Shown in pieces: positions 8,183 to 16,722 of a DNA stretch of 64,000 nt; the first letter of the stretch is position 1, and each line of letters begins with the position of its first letter. Under the pieces are notes generated by a model, which did no database searches, was not told where the DNA came from, and was given only the letters and a program-made list of their open reading frames with translations. This stretch comes from Kaistia hirudinis. GTDB lineage: Bacteria > Pseudomonadota > Alphaproteobacteria > Rhizobiales > Kaistiaceae. A program made the translations under genes and the position numbers. The stretch covers positions 575,088-639,087 of the forward strand of contig NZ_JACIDS010000005.1 of NCBI RefSeq assembly GCF_014196455.1. The letters are read 5' to 3'.

Positions 8183-10498
8183 TTATGGCGTGGCGCGCCC
8201 GGCATCCGCGAGCCTGCCTTGATCGCGCGCAAGGAGCATCCATGCGATCGCCGCGGCGACCCACGCCATGAGCGCGAGCGCCGATCCATGGATGGCGACG
8301 GCGTTCGCGATCGGATGCCAGACCCAGACCATCCCGAACCAGCCGAGCGAGACGATCGCAACGACGGCGCCGATCCAGACGGGCAGCGCCGCGATCGCCA
8401 GCGCGCCCGCGACGAGGATCAGCAGCAGCGAGCCATAGGGCTGCTGGTGCGTGATGGCGGGCGGCAGCATGGTGAGAAGACCGAGGACGACACCGGAGAG
8501 ACCCGCAACGGCAGCCCAGATCGCGAAGCTGCGATAGGTGGCGTCGCGCCTGCGCAGGAGCGGCAACAGGGGCACAAGGAGAAGTCCGAGCCCGGCGACC
8601 GCCAGCGCATGGGCGACGGAGAGAAAGCCGTAGATCCGCGCCGTTCCGAGCCAGCCGGCCGCAGGCGAATGCGACGCCATTTCCGGCATGCCGAAATCCG
8701 GCGCGGCAAACCCCAGAGACAGCGCAATGCTGGCCCATTTGCCGCGGAGCCAGTCGTCGAAGGTCATATTGCGATAGGCGTCGGCGATCGCGGACAGCAG
8801 CGGACGCGTGCGGTTGCCCGCGTCGAAATCGAATGCCAGCGCGAAGCGCAGCAGGGCGTTCCCGCCGGGCTGAATCACCGCCTGCCAATAGAACCACGGC
8901 GAGGCAAGGACCAGCGCCAGGAGCGTCGCGCGCGCCAGTGCCCCCACGCCCTGCCGCAGCAAGGTCCGTGCGAAGATGACGGCGATGGGGACGCAGGCGA
9001 AGAGATTGCTCGAATGCGTCAGCACGCCGGCCATCGCCGCGAGCCCCGCAAGCGCCAGCACCACCCCATCCCGACGTCGCTCGACGGAAAGACCGAAGAG
9101 CAGATCGAAGGCGATCAGGACATAGGTCGCGCCGAGCAGCTTCGGCCAGGCGAAGACCGAGTTGAAGAACAGGAACGGCGTCGTCCCGGCGAGGAGGAAA
9201 ACGACAGGAAGCCGCGCAGGATCGAGCCGGCGGACGATCTCGACGAGGACGGCGACCCATGTCGTCAGCAGCACGATCGCCGCCATCATATAGGCCGTGG
9301 GAAGGAAGATCTCGCCAAAGCCATTCTTGAACGGGGGCAGCACGAGGACGCGCAGCGCGGCGAGCAGCGCACTCATGAGCGGGACACGGTCGGTGGCGAG
9401 CCACGGCCCCCACGTGATCTTCTGGAGTTCGGCGCCCCCGAACAGCGCCTCGGAAAACAGGAAGGGCACCTGGTTGTCGCTGGACCAGCGTACCGGCGTG
9501 AAGAGGCCGTTGATCCACCAGCTGCCACCGCCATTGTCGCCGGCCGTCACGACACCAGCGTAGAACAGCGCAACCGCGAGCCAGAGGCCGGCCGGCAACG
9601 CGATGGCGCGCAGGAAGTCGGCCGTCCAGTTCCTGGCGCGGAAGACGATGCCGAGCGCGCCGAGCAGCACCGCCGCGCCCGCCACCTGCGTGAACACGAT
9701 GCCGGGAGCGGCGCCGACGGTGAAGGCCGTGAGCACCGCCATGCCGAAGACGGCGGTGCCGACCATGCCGGCCGCGACAGGGCCTGTCCCGGGACGGATC
9801 CGCGACACGGCGAAGGCCGAGACCAGCCAGAGCGGCAGAAAGAGCGACCAGCTCGCGACAATGGCGAGGGCCCGCGCGAACATGCCGGTCTGCGCCTGAT
9901 ACATGGCCCATGAAACGGCGAACGGCGTGCCGAGCGAGATGAACTCCTTGCCGTCGACCGCGGCCTCGACGCGCACCTGGCCGGCGCAGAAATCGTCCGG
10001 CAGGGCGATGAAGCTGGTGGCACGCCGATCATTCATGCGGAAGCGCGAAACCGGATAGGTCGCGCCGCTATCCACACAACGGATCTCGATGCGATTGCCC
10101 GGAACCTCGTCGGGAAACCCCGCATAGGGAACGGCGATGTAGGGCGGCGGATCGAACGGCGCCGACTGGACGGAGCCATGGGGGCGCCGTTCCGGCGTTC
10201 CGATCGCCTGCCAGAAGCGAAACGACGGATCGCTCCAGAACGCATGCGGGATGGCGAGCGGATCCGACATCCCGGAATCGAGCTTGAAGTCCCCGCTGGT
10301 CGTCCATCCGTTGGGAGCGACCAGCACCCGCGGGGCGCTCGATCCGGGGAGAAGCGACCATAGGCCGACAGCGATCCAGACCAGCGCGGCGACCACAATC
10401 ACGCCTCGGACGATGGCGCCGCCAAGCGACCCTAGACGGACGCCATCGGATCGACTGCCTTCGACTCGCTCCTTCATGGCCTGCCCCGCCCCGCTCAT
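8183..10498 (-). CDS. Large polytopic membrane protein, GT-C-like, unknown function
   Basis: This 771-aa protein starts with ATG at 10498; a TTG one codon earlier is possible. After one N-terminal membrane segment (AIVRGVIVVAALVWIAVGL) comes a soluble, probably periplasmic domain of roughly 170 residues. It contains VAPNGWTTSGDFK, SDPSFRFWQAIG and PYIAVPYAGFPDEVPG. Many hydrophobic segments follow to the C-terminus. The layout resembles large polyprenyl-phosphate-dependent glycosyltransferases, but I cannot name a family. Its start codon overlaps the stop of the GT39-like gene upstream (TGATG), so the two are co-translated. Both are divergent from the arabinose-donor operon, making it a candidate acceptor-side transferase or carrier (inference). 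Confidence 0.65.
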   Translation of the reverse strand: MSGAGQAMKERVEGSRSDGVRLGSLGGAIVRGVIVVAALVWIAVGLWSLLPGSSAPRVLVAPNGWTTSGDFKLDSGMSDPLAIPHAFWSDPSFRFWQAIGTPERRPHGSVQSAPFDPPPYIAVPYAGFPDEVPGNRIEIRCVDSGATYPVSRFRMNDRRATSFIALPDDFCAGQVRVEAAVDGKEFISLGTPFAVSWAMYQAQTGMFARALAIVASWSLFLPLWLVSAFAVSRIRPGTGPVAAGMVGTAVFGMAVLTAFTVGAAPGIVFTQVAGAAVLLGALGIVFRARNWTADFLRAIALPAGLWLAVALFYAGVVTAGDNGGGSWWINGLFTPVRWSSDNQVPFLFSEALFGGAELQKITWGPWLATDRVPLMSALLAALRVLVLPPFKNGFGEIFLPTAYMMAAIVLLTTWVAVLVEIVRRLDPARLPVVFLLAGTTPFLFFNSVFAWPKLLGATYVLIAFDLLFGLSVERRRDGVVLALAGLAAMAGVLTHSSNLFACVPIAVIFARTLLRQGVGALARATLLALVLASPWFYWQAVIQPGGNALLRFALAFDFDAGNRTRPLLSAIADAYRNMTFDDWLRGKWASIALSLGFAAPDFGMPEMASHSPAAGWLGTARIYGFLSVAHALAVAGLGLLLVPLLPLLRRRDATYRSFAIWAAVAGLSGVVLGLLTMLPPAITHQQPYGSLLLILVAGALAIAALPVWIGAVVAIVSLGWFGMVWVWHPIANAVAIHGSALALMAWVAAAIAWMLLARDQGRLADAGRATP

Positions 10499-12036
10499 CA
10501 AGATTTCGCCGCAGCCAGAACGCGGCAGCTTCCGGCCTCTCCGATGACGGCCCGGTCGGAGAGATAGGCCTGGATCAGATCACTCGCGCTGTCATAGCCG
10601 GTCGTGCCGCAATCGACGATGGCGCCCACAGGAAGCCCGCCGAGAAAGGCGTCGGGGTGCTGGAACAGGCTTTCGAACATCGAGCGCGGGAACCAGGTCG
10701 ACATGACCGCGCCGCGGCGTTCGGCGAGATAGGGCACGAGCGACGACCAGTCCTGGCCGAACACAACGACGACAGAATTCTCCGGCGTCACGCGCTTGAC
10801 GATCTCCGCCGCGCGATAGGTCGGCTCCTGCGTGAAATCCTGCCGGATCTCCTGACCGAAGCCGCTCAGGAAGAATGAGATCTGCGCGACGAGAAGAGCG
10901 GCCAGGGCGGCGAGGCCGCCGAGCCAGACGCGATCGAGAAGAGCCTGGATGCCGATCGCCGCCGCGCCGATCGCGAAGACGGCATTGGCGACCTGATAGT
11001 AATTATGGGTCGTGTGCAGATTGGTGAAGACCAGGAACGGCACCATGAAGCCGATGACGCAGAGCAGCGCGGGCATGCGGTAGCGGCGCTGCGTCAATGC
11101 GAACAGCGCCAGCAGCGCGGCCAGCCAAGCGAGCCGCCCGAACGTGTCCTTGGCCACGCGATCGGCGATGGTGTCGACCCAGAGCTTGGCAGCAAAGCGC
11201 GCCGGCCATTCGCCGAAATTCCACTCCGTCAGCACGGCGGAGGTGAGCAGCGAACCGCCCTCGCTGCGCAGTTTCACGATGTCGCTATAGCGAACCCAGA
11301 CCGCGCCGATGGCGAGCGGCCCGAGCGTTACGATGCTGGCGATGATGCATCGGACAAGGGCGGCCCCGAAAGCGCGGCGTCGCAGATCCGCGATGAACGC
11401 CGTGGCGAAGATGAGGAAGCCGATCACGACGAAGGCCGGAAACGTGGTCGACTTGGCAAGGACGCAGGCGGTGCCGGCCAGGAATGTGACGAGCGCCGCG
11501 ACGAGGGAGGGACGCTCTTGCAGGCGGGCGAAGAAGGCGAGCCAGACGAGGCCGAAGAACAGCGCCGTCGTCTCGATCATGATGGTCCGCGACCAGAAGA
11601 CGTAGATCGGCGCGGCGAGAAAGAGCGCGGCAGCGATCAGGAACGTCGTCTCCGGCAAGCGGTACTGACGGCACAGCATTCGCATCGGCCACAGACAGCC
11701 GAGGAAGAAGGCCGAAGCCACCAGGCGGCCGGAGACGTCGATCGACAGGCCTGTCCATGCCAGGGCGGCCACAAACCACTGGTAGAGTGGAAACTCGAAC
11801 GGGATCGACCAGGGCGCGCCGAGTATCGGCGTCTCATAGGCGATCAGTGGCCCGCCCTTGAGCAGCCAATAGGCGGAAATGGCGGTCTGCGACTGCCGGA
11901 AGGAGTGGCTGCCGAGCGGGGGGTGCGTCAGCCCGGCCAGAAGCCAGTAGAGATCATAGGCGACGAGCGCCAGGACCAGGGCGCCGAGCAGCATGACAAT
12001 CGGACGCTGCAACGCGGCTGGGGTGGCGAACGGCAT
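10498..12036 (-). CDS. GT-C family (ArnT/PMT-like, GT39-type) membrane glycosyltransferase
   Basis: This 512-aa inner-membrane protein has many hydrophobic segments. After the first segment comes the periplasmic-loop motif HSFRQSQTAISAYWLL typical of PMT_2/ArnT-like transferases, which use polyprenyl-phosphate sugars as donors. Further conserved pieces are PFEFPLYQWFVAAL and IYVFWSRTIMIETTALFFGL. The C-terminal portion after about residue 390 is soluble and may be periplasmic. It is first in a two-gene minus-strand operon with the gene at 8183. It is divergent from the DPPR synthase-like gene at 12234 with only 197 bp between, so it is a candidate user of the arabinose donor (inference). Confidence 0.75.
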   Translation of the reverse strand: MPFATPAALQRPIVMLLGALVLALVAYDLYWLLAGLTHPPLGSHSFRQSQTAISAYWLLKGGPLIAYETPILGAPWSIPFEFPLYQWFVAALAWTGLSIDVSGRLVASAFFLGCLWPMRMLCRQYRLPETTFLIAAALFLAAPIYVFWSRTIMIETTALFFGLVWLAFFARLQERPSLVAALVTFLAGTACVLAKSTTFPAFVVIGFLIFATAFIADLRRRAFGAALVRCIIASIVTLGPLAIGAVWVRYSDIVKLRSEGGSLLTSAVLTEWNFGEWPARFAAKLWVDTIADRVAKDTFGRLAWLAALLALFALTQRRYRMPALLCVIGFMVPFLVFTNLHTTHNYYQVANAVFAIGAAAIGIQALLDRVWLGGLAALAALLVAQISFFLSGFGQEIRQDFTQEPTYRAAEIVKRVTPENSVVVVFGQDWSSLVPYLAERRGAVMSTWFPRSMFESLFQHPDAFLGGLPVGAIVDCGTTGYDSASDLIQAYLSDRAVIGEAGSCRVLAAAKS

Positions 12037-12233
12037 CGAAGAATCCCGGCAGATCGAAGGATGCCTGGATAAGGCGGTGCTTCGGCACGCTTTTCAAGTA
12101 TGCCGATCACGATTTCCGAGCGGGCCAGCAGCAATGCCGCACCTGTGCGTGGCAGCACATCGTCCTTCGAGAACGATGTTGGCACCGGCGTCTGACAATT
12201 GCTTGTTGCATCGCCCTGGCATAGACAGCATCC

Positions 12234-13700
12234 ATGCGGGAACGGTCAGAATTCGAGCAGTCCGATCAGGCAGCGGCCAAGACAGCTTGGCCGCTGGTGG
12301 TCGATATGGATGGCACCTTTCTCAAGGTCGACACGCTCTACGAATCCTTCGCGGCAGCGATCTTCAGCCGTCCGCTGCAGGCCATCGCCGCCTTGCGCAA
12401 GATCCCGGCCGGCATCGCGCACTTCAAGTCGACGCTCGCGGGGATCGCGATACCGGAAGCCGAAACGCTGCCGGTGCGCGAGGATCTGCTCGATTTCATC
12501 CGCGAGGAACACGCGGCCGGTCGCCAGGTCCACCTCGCCACCGCGGCGGACGAGCGTATCGCTGAGCGCGTCGCTTCCGAATACGCCTTTTTCGACGGCT
12601 TCGACGCCAGCGACGCCGGGGTCAATCTCAAGGGTGCACGCAAGGCGGCGCGGCTCGCGGAACGCTTCCCGGACGGCTATGCCTATGTCGGGGACGGCAC
12701 CGTCGACCTGCCGGTCTGGTCGGGCGCCAAGGCCGCGCTCGTCGTGGATCGTGGCGAAGGCCTGCCCGGACGGGTCGAGAAGCTCGGCACGCCGATCGAG
12801 CGCGTCTTCCCCGAGCGCCAGCAGCGCGTCGCCGCCTGGTGGAAGGCGCTCCGACCGCATCAATGGGCCAAGAATGCCCTCGTCTTCATCCCGCTGGCGC
12901 TCGGCTGGACGCAGATCGAGCACGGCGACGTGCTGTCGACCCTGCTCGCGGCGATCCTGCTCTGCGCCATCGCGTCGCTCACCTATTGCGTCAACGACAT
13001 CGCCGATCTTGCCGCCGACCGCCGGCACTGGTCGAAGCGCAAGCGCCCCTTCGCATCCGGCCGGCTGCCGGTCCGGGACGGCATGGTCGCGGCGGCGCTC
13101 GGCATCCCGCTGCTGCTCGTCGCGGGCACGCTCATTTCCGGCGGCGTCGGTCTCGGCCTGCTCGCCTATGTCGTCATCACGCTGGCCTATTCCTTCGGCC
13201 TCAAGCGGGTGCCCATTCTCGACACCTTCGTGATCGCGGCGCTGTTCACGCTGCGCCTCCTGATCGGCACCGAGGCAGCCAACCTGCCACCGTCGCCCTG
13301 GCTGCTGACCTTCTCGATGTTCTTCTTCTTCTCGCTCGCGATCGCCAAGCGGCACACGGAGATCCTGCGCGCGGCCGAGAAGGCGACGGGTAAGATCGGC
13401 GGCCGCGGCTATCATGTCGAGGATCGCGAGGTGACGCTCGCCTTCGGCATCGCCTCGGCACTCGCCTCGATCCTGATCATGGTCAACTATCTGATGGACG
13501 AGGTGTTTACACGCGACGTCTATGCGAGCCCGGTCTTCCTCTGGGCGGTGCCGGCCGTCATCTTCCTGTGGATCAGCCGCGTCTGGCTGCTGTCCCATCG
13601 CGGCCTGATGACCGACGATCCCGTGATCTTCGCGCTCAAGGACAGGCTCAGCATCGGCCTCGGCGCCATCGTGCTGCTCGCCTTCGTCTTGGCCATCTAG
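12234..13700 (+). CDS. HAD-family phosphatase fused to UbiA-family prenyltransferase (decaprenyl-phosphate phosphoribosyltransferase-like)
   Basis: This 488-aa protein is a two-domain fusion. Residues 20-200 are a HAD hydrolase with nucleophile motif DMDGT (Asp24, Asp26) and late motif GDGTVDLPVW. Residues 205-488 are a UbiA-type integral membrane prenyltransferase beginning LRPHQWAKNALVFIPL, with the Mg-pyrophosphate motif NDIADLAAD (Asn254-Asp262) and a second region YSFGLKRVPILDTF. UbiA proteins with this opening are the DPPR synthases (Mycobacterium Rv3806c, Azorhizobium NoeC), which transfer 5-phosphoribose from PRPP to polyprenyl phosphate. I infer that the HAD domain removes the 5'-phosphate. 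The DprE1-like gene starts one base after its stop. The ribosome site is weak, so the exact start is less certain. Confidence 0.82.
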   Translation: MRERSEFEQSDQAAAKTAWPLVVDMDGTFLKVDTLYESFAAAIFSRPLQAIAALRKIPAGIAHFKSTLAGIAIPEAETLPVREDLLDFIREEHAAGRQVHLATAADERIAERVASEYAFFDGFDASDAGVNLKGARKAARLAERFPDGYAYVGDGTVDLPVWSGAKAALVVDRGEGLPGRVEKLGTPIERVFPERQQRVAAWWKALRPHQWAKNALVFIPLALGWTQIEHGDVLSTLLAAILLCAIASLTYCVNDIADLAADRRHWSKRKRPFASGRLPVRDGMVAAALGIPLLLVAGTLISGGVGLGLLAYVVITLAYSFGLKRVPILDTFVIAALFTLRLLIGTEAANLPPSPWLLTFSMFFFFSLAIAKRHTEILRAAEKATGKIGGRGYHVEDREVTLAFGIASALASILIMVNYLMDEVFTRDVYASPVFLWAVPAVIFLWISRVWLLSHRGLMTDDPVIFALKDRLSIGLGAIVLLAFVLAI

Positions 13701-13701
13701 C

Positions 13702-15027
13702 ATGGCAGGCTTTGTCGCGACGGATCGGCTGCAATCTTGGGGACGGGTGACGCGCCCCAGCCAGAACGTCGCTTCGCCGCATTTCGCTGACGAACTGCCG
13801 TCGCTCGTCGCAGGCGCAGGCGACACAAGGCTCGGCGTCGGCCTGATGCGGTCCTACGGCGACAGCAACCTCAATCCCGATGGGTCCGTCATCCGCATGA
13901 CGGGGCTCGACCGGATCCACCATTTTGATCCGGCGAGCCACGTGCTGCGGGCCGATGCGGGCCTTTCGCTCGACAGCCTGATCCGAACCGTCCTGCCGCA
14001 CGGGCTCTTCCCCGCCGTCGTTCCGGGGACGCGGTTCGTCACGCTCGGCGGCGCGGTGGGCAATGACATCCACGGCAAGAACCACCATCGCTTCGGCACA
14101 TTCGGCAATCATGTGCGACGCCTTTCGCTGATGCGCTCGGATGGCCGGCGGATCGAACTCGGGCCCGATGACGAAAGCGGCCTGTTCGCCGCGACGATCG
14201 GCGGTCTCGGCCTCACCGGCCTGATCGAATGGGTCGAGATCGCCCTGCGCGCCATACCGGGCGCGATGATTGACGCGGAGACGATCCCCTTCGAATCGCT
14301 GGAAGAGTTCTTCGCCCTGGCGGACGAAAGCATCACGACGCATGAACACACGGTGTCGTGGATCGATTGCACGCGGATTGACGGGACGAAGATGCGCGGC
14401 CTGTTCATGCGCGGCAATTGCTCGGCTGATCCGGATCGGCCGCCCCACGCCGCGCGTCCCCGCCTCGGCATGCCGCTCGAACTGCCGCGTTTCGCGCTGA
14501 ACCCGCTGACGCTCAGCCTCTTCAACGAGGCCTATTATCGCTTCGGCCGCCTGCGCGCCGGACGCTCGAAGGTGCACTACGCGCCATTCTTCTTCCCCCT
14601 CGACGGCATCATGCACTGGAACCGGCTCTATGGCCGCGACGGAATGTTCCAGTATCAATGCGTCGTGCCGCCCGGCGCCTCGCTCGACGCAACGGCAGAA
14701 CTGCTCAAGATCATCGCGGCCAGCGGCGAAGGCTCCTTCCTCGCCGTGCTGAAGACATTCGGCAGCAACGCCTCACCGGGGCTGCTCTCCTTCCCACGCG
14801 AGGGCACGACGCTGGCGCTCGACTTCCGCAATCGCGGGCCACAGACCCTGGAGCTGCTGGCACGGCTCGACGCGGTCGTGTTCGAGGCCGACGGCCGTCT
14901 CTATCCCGCCAAGGATGGACGGATGAGTGCACGCATGTTCCAAAGCGGCTATCCTCGGCTGGAGGCGTTCACCGCCCATGTCGATCCGCATTTCTCATCG
15001 GCCTTCTGGAGGCGCGTCGCTCCGTGA
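13702..15027 (+). CDS. FAD-linked oxidoreductase, DprE1-like (decaprenylphosphoryl-ribose 2'-oxidase)
   Basis: This 441-aa flavoprotein of the VAO/D-arabinono-lactone oxidase fold should oxidise polyprenylphosphoryl-ribose to the 2'-keto intermediate. The FAD-binding half contains GLMRSYGDSN, VPGTRFVTLGGAVGNDIHGKNHH (about residues 107-129) and FGNHVRRLSL, very close to mycobacterial DprE1. The substrate half keeps QYQCVVP and GRLYPAKDGR with Lys404, equivalent to the catalytic-site Lys418. The position of mycobacterial Cys387, the covalent benzothiazinone target in the ICVDF strand, is Ala372 here (LALDF). It starts one base after the HAD-UbiA stop and overlaps the next gene by four bases. 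Confidence 0.87.
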   Translation: MAGFVATDRLQSWGRVTRPSQNVASPHFADELPSLVAGAGDTRLGVGLMRSYGDSNLNPDGSVIRMTGLDRIHHFDPASHVLRADAGLSLDSLIRTVLPHGLFPAVVPGTRFVTLGGAVGNDIHGKNHHRFGTFGNHVRRLSLMRSDGRRIELGPDDESGLFAATIGGLGLTGLIEWVEIALRAIPGAMIDAETIPFESLEEFFALADESITTHEHTVSWIDCTRIDGTKMRGLFMRGNCSADPDRPPHAARPRLGMPLELPRFALNPLTLSLFNEAYYRFGRLRAGRSKVHYAPFFFPLDGIMHWNRLYGRDGMFQYQCVVPPGASLDATAELLKIIAASGEGSFLAVLKTFGSNASPGLLSFPREGTTLALDFRNRGPQTLELLARLDAVVFEADGRLYPAKDGRMSARMFQSGYPRLEAFTAHVDPHFSSAFWRRVAP

Positions 15028-15788
15028 CGGACAGGAAACCTCTGCGCGTCCTCATTCTGGGGGCGACTTCGGCGATCGCGGAAGCGACGGCGCGGCTCTA
15101 TGCGGCCGAAGGCGCTTCCATCGCGCTCGCGGCCCGTGACGGCACACGGCTGGCGGCGATCGCGGCCGACCTGACCGCGCGCGGCGCGGGATCGGTGCCG
15201 ATCCTCGCGCGCGATCTCGCCGCAATGGACGGCCTCGAGGCCGCCTTCGACGCCATCGTCGCCGAGCTCGGCGGGATCGACCACGTACTGCTCTTCTACG
15301 GCGTTCTCGGCGAGCAGAAGGACGCCGAACGCGACCTCGCAGCGGCGCGGGCGATCCTCGACGTCGACTTCACCTCGGCCGCGCTCTGGTCGCTCGCGGC
15401 AGCGAAGCGGCTGGAGGCGCAGGGCAGCGGCGCCCTCGTCGTCGTCGGCTCGGTCGCCGGCGACCGCGGTCGGCAATCCAACTATATCTATGGCGCCGCG
15501 AAGGCGGGTCTCGCCACCCTGGTCCAGGGCATTGCGCATCGCTTCGCGCTGACGGGCCGCAAGGGGCTCCACGCCGTGGTGGTCAAGCCGGGCTTCGTCG
15601 ATACGCCGATGACCGACGGGCTCAAGAAGGGCGGCCCGCTCTGGGCGAGCCCCGATCAGGTCGCCGCCGTCATCCGCAAGGCTGCGGCGGGAAGCGGGCC
15701 CATCGTCTATGCGCCCTGGTTCTGGCGCTTCATCCTGCTGATCATCCGCCTCGTGCCCGCCCCGATCTTCCACAAGACGAAGCTATGA
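15024..15788 (+). CDS. SDR oxidoreductase, DprE2-like (decaprenylphosphoryl-2-keto-ribose reductase)
   Basis: This 254-aa short-chain dehydrogenase has the cofactor motif LGATSAIAEATAR near residue 12 and catalytic YxxxK in SNYIYGAAKAGL, preceded by GSVAGDRGR, a pattern shared with DprE2. It should reduce the keto intermediate made by the preceding enzyme to polyprenylphosphoryl-D-arabinose. The hydrophobic C-terminal stretch WRFILLIIRLVPAPIFHK could anchor it to the membrane next to its lipid substrate. The GTG start at 15024 overlaps the DprE1-like stop (GTGA), and its stop overlaps the next ATG (ATGA). Confidence 0.87.
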   Translation: MTDRKPLRVLILGATSAIAEATARLYAAEGASIALAARDGTRLAAIAADLTARGAGSVPILARDLAAMDGLEAAFDAIVAELGGIDHVLLFYGVLGEQKDAERDLAAARAILDVDFTSAALWSLAAAKRLEAQGSGALVVVGSVAGDRGRQSNYIYGAAKAGLATLVQGIAHRFALTGRKGLHAVVVKPGFVDTPMTDGLKKGGPLWASPDQVAAVIRKAAAGSGPIVYAPWFWRFILLIIRLVPAPIFHKTKL

Positions 15789-16711
15789 AGCGTATCGCCA
15801 TCACCGGCGCGGCGGGTCTCGTCGGCCAGAACCTCGTCCCGCGCCTGAAAGCGCGCGGCTATTCGATCGTCGCCTTCGACAAGCATCCCGAGAACACGCA
15901 GATCCTGCGCGAACTCCATCCCGACATCGAAGTGGTGGAAGCGGATCTCGCGCGGCCGGGCGCGTGGGCGGACCGGCTCGCGGGCGTCGACACGCTCGTC
16001 ATCCTGCAGGCCCAGATCGGCGGCCTCGACGAGGCCGAATTCGTGCGCAACAACGTGACGGCGACGGAGCACCTGATCGCCGCCGCCCGTAGCCATGCCA
16101 TCGGCTATGTCGTCCAGATCTCCTCGTCGGTGGTGAACTCGCGCGCCGACGATTTCTACACCCGCACCAAGACGGCGCAGGAGAAGCTGTTCGCCGCGGT
16201 CGATATCCCGCATGTCGTGCTGCGCCCGACGCTGATGTTCGGCTGGTTCGACCGCAAGCACCTCGGCTGGCTGCGCCGCTTCATGGACCGCGTGCCCGTT
16301 TTCCCGATCCCCGGCGATGGCCGCTTCGTCCGGCAGCCGCTCTATGCCGGCGATTTTGCCGCGATCATCGCCTCGGCGATCGAGACGCGCATCACCGGCA
16401 CCTATGACATTTCCGGGCTGACGCCGATCGACTATGGCGACCTGATCCGCCTGATCAAGGACGTGACCAAGGCCCGGGCCCGCATCGTCCATATCCCCTA
16501 CCGGCTGTTCTGGCTGCTGCTATGGGCCTATGCGAAGGTGAACAGCAATCCGCCGTTCACGACGCGCCAGCTCGAGGCGCTGGTGATTCCGGAGACCTTT
16601 CCCGTGATCGACTGGCCCGGCATCTTCGCCGTTCCGGAGACGCCGCTGCGCAAGGCGATCGAGGAAACCTATCTCGACGAGCGCTACGCCGAGATCACGC
16701 TCTCCTTCTGA
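15785..16711 (+). CDS. NAD(P)-dependent epimerase/dehydratase family protein
   Basis: This 308-aa extended SDR has GAAGLVGQNLVPRL (residues 8-21) as nucleotide-binding loop and YTRTK (near residue 125) as the catalytic Tyr/Lys pair. The serines before it (QISSSVVNS) fit the active-site Ser/Thr. The segment YRLFWLLLWAYAKVN near residue 240 is hydrophobic and could contact the membrane. It is co-translated with the DprE2-like gene (4-nt overlap) and followed after 11 nt by the FAD oxidoreductase. Its substrate is unknown; a sugar-nucleotide or lipid-linked sugar is likely from context. Confidence 0.85.
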   Translation: MKRIAITGAAGLVGQNLVPRLKARGYSIVAFDKHPENTQILRELHPDIEVVEADLARPGAWADRLAGVDTLVILQAQIGGLDEAEFVRNNVTATEHLIAAARSHAIGYVVQISSSVVNSRADDFYTRTKTAQEKLFAAVDIPHVVLRPTLMFGWFDRKHLGWLRRFMDRVPVFPIPGDGRFVRQPLYAGDFAAIIASAIETRITGTYDISGLTPIDYGDLIRLIKDVTKARARIVHIPYRLFWLLLWAYAKVNSNPPFTTRQLEALVIPETFPVIDWPGIFAVPETPLRKAIEETYLDERYAEITLSF

Positions 16712-16722
16712 AGCGAGGACCC

